Of a stretch of 64,000 nt of DNA, positions 63,901-64,000 are shown one piece after another. The notes below the pieces were generated by a model that saw only the letters and a list, made by a program, of their open reading frames with translations, searched no databases and was not told the origin of the DNA. Within the stretch, counting starts at the first letter, position 1. Every line of letters starts with the position of its first letter. Source of the DNA: a bacterium (GTDB lineage: Bacteria > CSSED10-310 > JAFGSJ01); NCBI GenBank assembly GCA_016934675.1, contig JAFGSJ010000065.1, forward strand, positions 1 to 64,000. The letters run 5' to 3'. The position numbers were made by a program, and so were the translations under genes.

Positions 63901-64000
63901 TCCGCGCAGAAGGGATAAAGGGTGAGGAAAATAAATCTGTCCACGTATCAGTCGCAGGATTGTACAGGCTCCCCGTGTTCAGACACCCCCCAGCATCGCG
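57941..64000 (-). CDS. Giant secreted protein: Kelch-like repeats, P-domain, C25-like peptidase, Ca-binding repeats, IPT domain (5' end cut)
   Basis: The last 2019 residues are visible; the frame stays open to the right edge, so the start and any signal peptide are missing. About the first 500 residues are Kelch-like blades, nine or more, each with a copy of W(T/S)GxEMIxWGG about every 50 residues. Then a concanavalin-like/choice-of-anchor segment, a PKD-like part, a P-domain (about 870-980), and a C25-like peptidase domain (about 1060-1500) with the probable catalytic pair STHAHH and SSGCHSG. A DxDxDG-type calcium-binding segment follows (DTDDDGLPD, DGDTDGGGDNDG), then a C-terminal IPT/TIG domain. 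The protein is probably surface-attached or secreted. Confidence 0.85.
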   Translation of the reverse strand, partial: RDAGGCLNTGSLYNPATDTWTDLFSSPFIPSARMYHSAVWNGTLMYIWGGYDGTAAVDNTPYGYNPYDELYGESGWWFYTNGTPPSARHHHCTVWAGDEMIVWGGFDDSINLGDGGRLQDIPGSWAGIEHYQGITPRSEYTATWTGSEMIIWGGVYNSGYGCEDGFAYYPGLDLWKEISSDGAPEVRMYHTSVWSGTEMIVWGGIGSCPGCEDGINTGGRYNPTNNTWTATSLSNAPSARYLHTAVWADSYGMIVWGGNTGPDSLTMVNTGGMYTPDSWSTLSVANAPEPRVYTSSIWTGSEMIVWGGLWATRLNTGGSYNPESGNWQTLLVDANTPSVRNLHSAVWTGTEMIIWGGQDDSLFDYADGACYRPDPPSWTVLPSSAAPEARERHTALWTGAEMIVWGGLHREGVYGYFLNTGGSYDVARNTWLATPTENAPTGFSNATTYRSIWTGSSMISWGGDPSSAFGVFFPNTYPTSAPDIVNALDQITLSDPPDEVLQLTHTLSTSNVWDQVEGLDQWTSTGHWHVVDDQDCSGIHDYYSNSRAWYCGDSSICSYDTGLSVPYLSLLNLIDPVSVTDGPTTGYSYLTFRYLLDTDSLKADGDDIAFVEISVDGGVTWTRVATDVSHWLYETNGVKLDDDCSSWQSVSIKLNDFVDTSTALLSVRFGFYQDMLLNDHLGWLIDDIGIGKLSGDGCNVLPYATIPYHDQWDQATFEWDLDGDGFPDNPDLLTPVWDIPEEDLENFGLAVPGLHTLTLTVTDVLGLSDSQTVALDVVDGIAPTAVLISPNGGESWTFSESVDQWVSHLIVWDSDDNFGLTRTRLLYTTDGILWTPIVDTEPLISTALDTPLAIPDPGETISTLTVTDCGPISDLNVTVNIAHTAVGDLILSLVGPDSTEIILSANNGSTGTNYTDTIFDDQASSSILSGTPPFTGSFQPEQPLSTFVGNNMTGNWSLKVVDSSGNAESGSITSWSMTIESSLEPDDTNYLWIMPTQAEAAAAGQTFPSAECKIQVEVCDSSNNCVTDESDNNFYIIQPTTTAVRTLILWDAGRIEGHYGSAARDALALKLVELADHNKVSGVVRDLSSVTAVHDAYSLWDAAPTDQGLANAVAQAIWDYLYDPSNGQITTVYNNVRYLVLVGDDVQIPFYRMTDGTSIHSESLYPGEVGLNTSTTVGSAIAAGYFLTDNFYTEFEPEASNLVSNDWVYQNDLAIGRLVETPDQIAGTINTFLARDGQVNLTQAADEVLVTGFDFFYDSACAIGQSFAAQETTDWLLDAPAGESADCGDVGYTYTTLGDQVFSTPPHKLGVISTHAHHFGWAASDLSVLTTNEMTTGSYAGQNLSGTVVYSSGCHSGLPVPATDTNPLDLPETVLVKGALAYIGNTGYGWGIRYGRGLTEKLMEYVSNQILAVDSVSIGNVLAQAKRQYYLEGKRYDVFDEKVSHELTLFGIPNTLIVTDLAKDSSARATLPGPAEPDQGCAEGICLSKTIRNSEQSKAIPPGMTELDLNFSFGPATYQMISTSSGDYYQLNGRSSDEVGDTLQPQFVYDSQLSGTNAHGVTFSGGSYMAESSFGPVVGVPQATELSYLEGPLPLVSGFTPCVHVSYGTAGGSAQKAVGEAGYTTMVVHTGYFEEENDSSQVRFNDLQMTIYYSNSSDVTPPSITDPGPGGFHTLDGLVASFQVEVGDDTDVYRVLITYNDYRTSIWDTFDLTENVSNWQGSLTLKGNIRYFVQAVDTAGNIGLVSLTGPDLNGDEPPVPYGSTWEGPQTYEIVLADTDDDGLPDLYEDLYFCLDSGVSDADADPDYDYLTNLEEFGYDTDPCDGDTDGGGDNDGSEYNNGRKFMDKSDDLYLSIEVDKVYTTYWTYTIGWSDGFGVNDEIDGYYFVYRSDTPFFDPSDLISTALPDSTKSFEDVDPPCTTCYYQLWNYQLDTQPPIVGAVVPASGTELMTHNVTIYGQHFQTGATVTFCGTNATNVNVVSEYMLTCTTPALAQGSCDVTVINPNNQEGTLEDGYTYLP

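Noticed and set aside
1-64000. CRISPR arrays, tRNA/rRNA genes, transposases, integrases, toxin-antitoxin or phage-defence genes
   Set aside because: Looked for and none seen; no spaced direct repeats of CRISPR type, no tRNA T-loop signatures and no mobile-element proteins.

Overview
The window looks like one chromosomal segment of a Gram-negative, anaerobic, probably fermentative bacterium. I cannot place it in a phylum from sequence alone. The envelope genes (FtsE-FtsX-EnvC, lipobox lipoproteins, an IPTL/PEP-CTERM-like sorting tail) point to a diderm. The [FeFe]-hydrogenase operon points to anaerobic hydrogen metabolism. SelB shows that selenocysteine is decoded. There is no rRNA, tRNA, CRISPR, insertion sequence or phage gene that I can recognise, and base and codon usage look uniform, so I read it as resident chromosome rather than an island.

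Layout. 1-6.2 kb (minus strand): hydC-hydB-hydA for a multimeric [FeFe]-hydrogenase, followed by the start of a second hydrogenase-like, possibly sensory, gene cut by the left edge. HydB is fused to a GltD/NfnB-like NAD(P)H module. The operon has a good sigma-70 promoter with a perfect inverted repeat just upstream. 6.5-8.9 kb (minus): an orphan MalK-type ATPase and a PilT/PilU-type pilus ATPase. 9.2-11 kb (plus): mraZ and ftsW without the rest of the division/cell-wall cluster. 11-15.7 kb (minus): glycogen synthase, a Cache-domain chemoreceptor and a coiled-coil/GAF protein. 15.9-18.3 kb: an HU-type protein and selB. 18.5-27.5 kb (plus): a secreted C25 (gingipain-like) peptidase, a PPIase lipoprotein, an S1-repeat protein, a TerB-like protein, a TPR protein and a cold-shock protein with a clear terminator. 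27.6-34.9 kb (minus): ftsE-ftsX-envC, an S41-family protein that has lost its catalytic residues, a tRNA dihydrouridine synthase and a NodU-type carbamoyltransferase. 35-37.8 kb (minus): a large polytopic GT-C-like membrane protein.

38-48.1 kb (plus) is a compact chemosensory operon: two CheW-like proteins, CheB, CheR with TPRs, CheA with a C-terminal receiver, then two receiver-GAF-histidine kinases. Its composition resembles Frz and Wsp systems. It contains no free CheY and no receptor; the chemoreceptor at 12.6 kb and the pilus ATPase at 7.8 kb are possible partners. Converging on it, 48.2-55.6 kb (minus) carries a FIST-domain sensor, two small proteins (one only 55 codons, translationally coupled), a PAS/GAF/GGDEF/EAL cyclic-di-GMP protein and a lipoprotein that joins an Ig-like domain to a pyroglutamyl-peptidase domain.

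55.7-64 kb holds a small orphan gene, an isolated citrate lyase alpha subunit, and the last 2019 residues of a very large secreted protein with Kelch-like repeats, a P-domain, a second C25-like peptidase domain, calcium-binding-type repeats and an IPT domain; its start lies beyond the right edge.

The best candidates for something undescribed are the convergent sensory block (38-55.6 kb), the FIST operon with its small proteins, the Ig/pyroglutamyl-peptidase lipoprotein, and the inactive S41 protein behind FtsEX-EnvC.
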